This document shows positions 63,953 through 64,000 of a stretch of DNA of 64,000 nucleotides, one piece after another; position 1 is the stretch's first letter; every line of letters starts with the position of its first letter. This stretch comes from Parcubacteria group bacterium Greene0714_7 (GTDB lineage Bacteria; Patescibacteria; Paceibacteria; UBA9973; UBA2103). The stretch is from NCBI GenBank assembly GCA_007378985.1, contig VMHB01000003.1, forward strand, positions 82,912 through 146,911, read 5' to 3'. The position numbers were made by a program, and so were the translations under genes. Below the pieces are notes generated by a model. It had not been told where the DNA came from and searched no databases. It saw nothing but the letters and a program-made list of their open reading frames with translations.

Positions 63953-64000
63953 TTATGATTTCAAAGAAATACCGAAATGTGAGAGAGCTTCTTTTATTTC
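63953..64000 (-). CDS. rpoA: C-terminal end of RNA polymerase alpha subunit
   Basis: The last 15 codons of a minus-strand gene entering from the right edge: EIKEALSHFGISLKS then TAA. This matches the usual end of the alpha C-terminal domain (EI..AL..FG..LK), and rpoA normally precedes rplQ. The gap to rplQ is 2 nt. Confidence 0.8.
   Translation of the reverse strand, partial: EIKEALSHFGISLKS

Overview
The window reads as one contiguous piece of a small bacterial chromosome, most likely from the Candidate Phyla Radiation (Patescibacteria, Parcubacteria-like). This is inferred from the class I (archaeal-type) lysyl-tRNA synthetase, the archaeal-type AspRS, very short spacers between genes, many tiny orphan proteins, a TrbC/VirB2-like pilin joined to a GYKLD domain, DUF305, DUF3761, PspC, DUF378 and RmuC proteins, and several shortened ribosomal proteins. 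TGA is used as an ordinary stop (for example lysK, recR and the ATGA overlaps), so the standard bacterial code applies. No rRNA, CRISPR array, transposase or prophage was seen. The only clear RNA gene is a tRNA-Glu(CTC).

Layout: 0-2 kb lysK. 2.1-8.0 kb first half of a split division/cell-wall cluster (mraZ with five phased boxes, rsmH, ftsL-like, ftsI, murF) and an IMPase-family gene. 8.06-10.7 kb tRNA-Glu, a scarred tRNA-derived region and a two-gene Shedu-type defence operon. 10.8-15.4 kb small membrane and hypothetical genes with a HicBA toxin-antitoxin pair. 15.5-31.7 kb housekeeping (aspartoacylase-like enzyme, yqeY, rmuC, glmS, rplU, recR, dnaB, corA, S41 protease, rplI, rpmA, exonuclease, LOG protein, lytic transglycosylase, trypsin-like protease, DoxX). 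31.7-33.6 kb small ORFs. 33.7-44.1 kb M23 peptidase, gltX, then the second wall cluster (mraY-ftsW-murG), a D,D-carboxypeptidase, scpAB and pepA. 44.2-47.7 kb TrpR-like repressor, aspS, trpS. 48.0-55.2 kb an orphan protein under an operator-promoter and a tightly coupled five-gene operon (amino-acid dehydrogenase, PaaK-like adenylating enzyme, ThiF-like E1, nitroreductase, sensor kinase). 55.4-58 kb envelope proteins. 58-61.8 kb grpE-dnaK-dnaJ. 62.8-64 kb rpsI-rplM-rplQ and the last codons of rpoA.

The intergenic DNA is the most unusual part. Four copies of a 42-bp palindrome keep their symmetry through compensatory changes. A family of long imperfect palindromes sits immediately 5' of start codons (glmS, recR, rpmA, murG, doxX); in three of those genes it ends in a hairpin with conserved TAAG/CTAA steps and two A.A mismatches 10 bp apart. 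Word-like degenerate repeats (CTAGGTGCTAG, CAGCTTTCAGGTGCC, CCCTAAACGCTA types) fill many other gaps. Promoters repeatedly place a -10 box 6-8 nt before the start codon, which predicts leaderless or near-leaderless mRNAs for at least a dozen genes.

The best candidates for an undescribed system are the 48.9-55.2 kb operon, which looks like a small-molecule or acyl/aminoacyl-adenylate pathway coupled to a kinase, and the hairpin/palindrome families.
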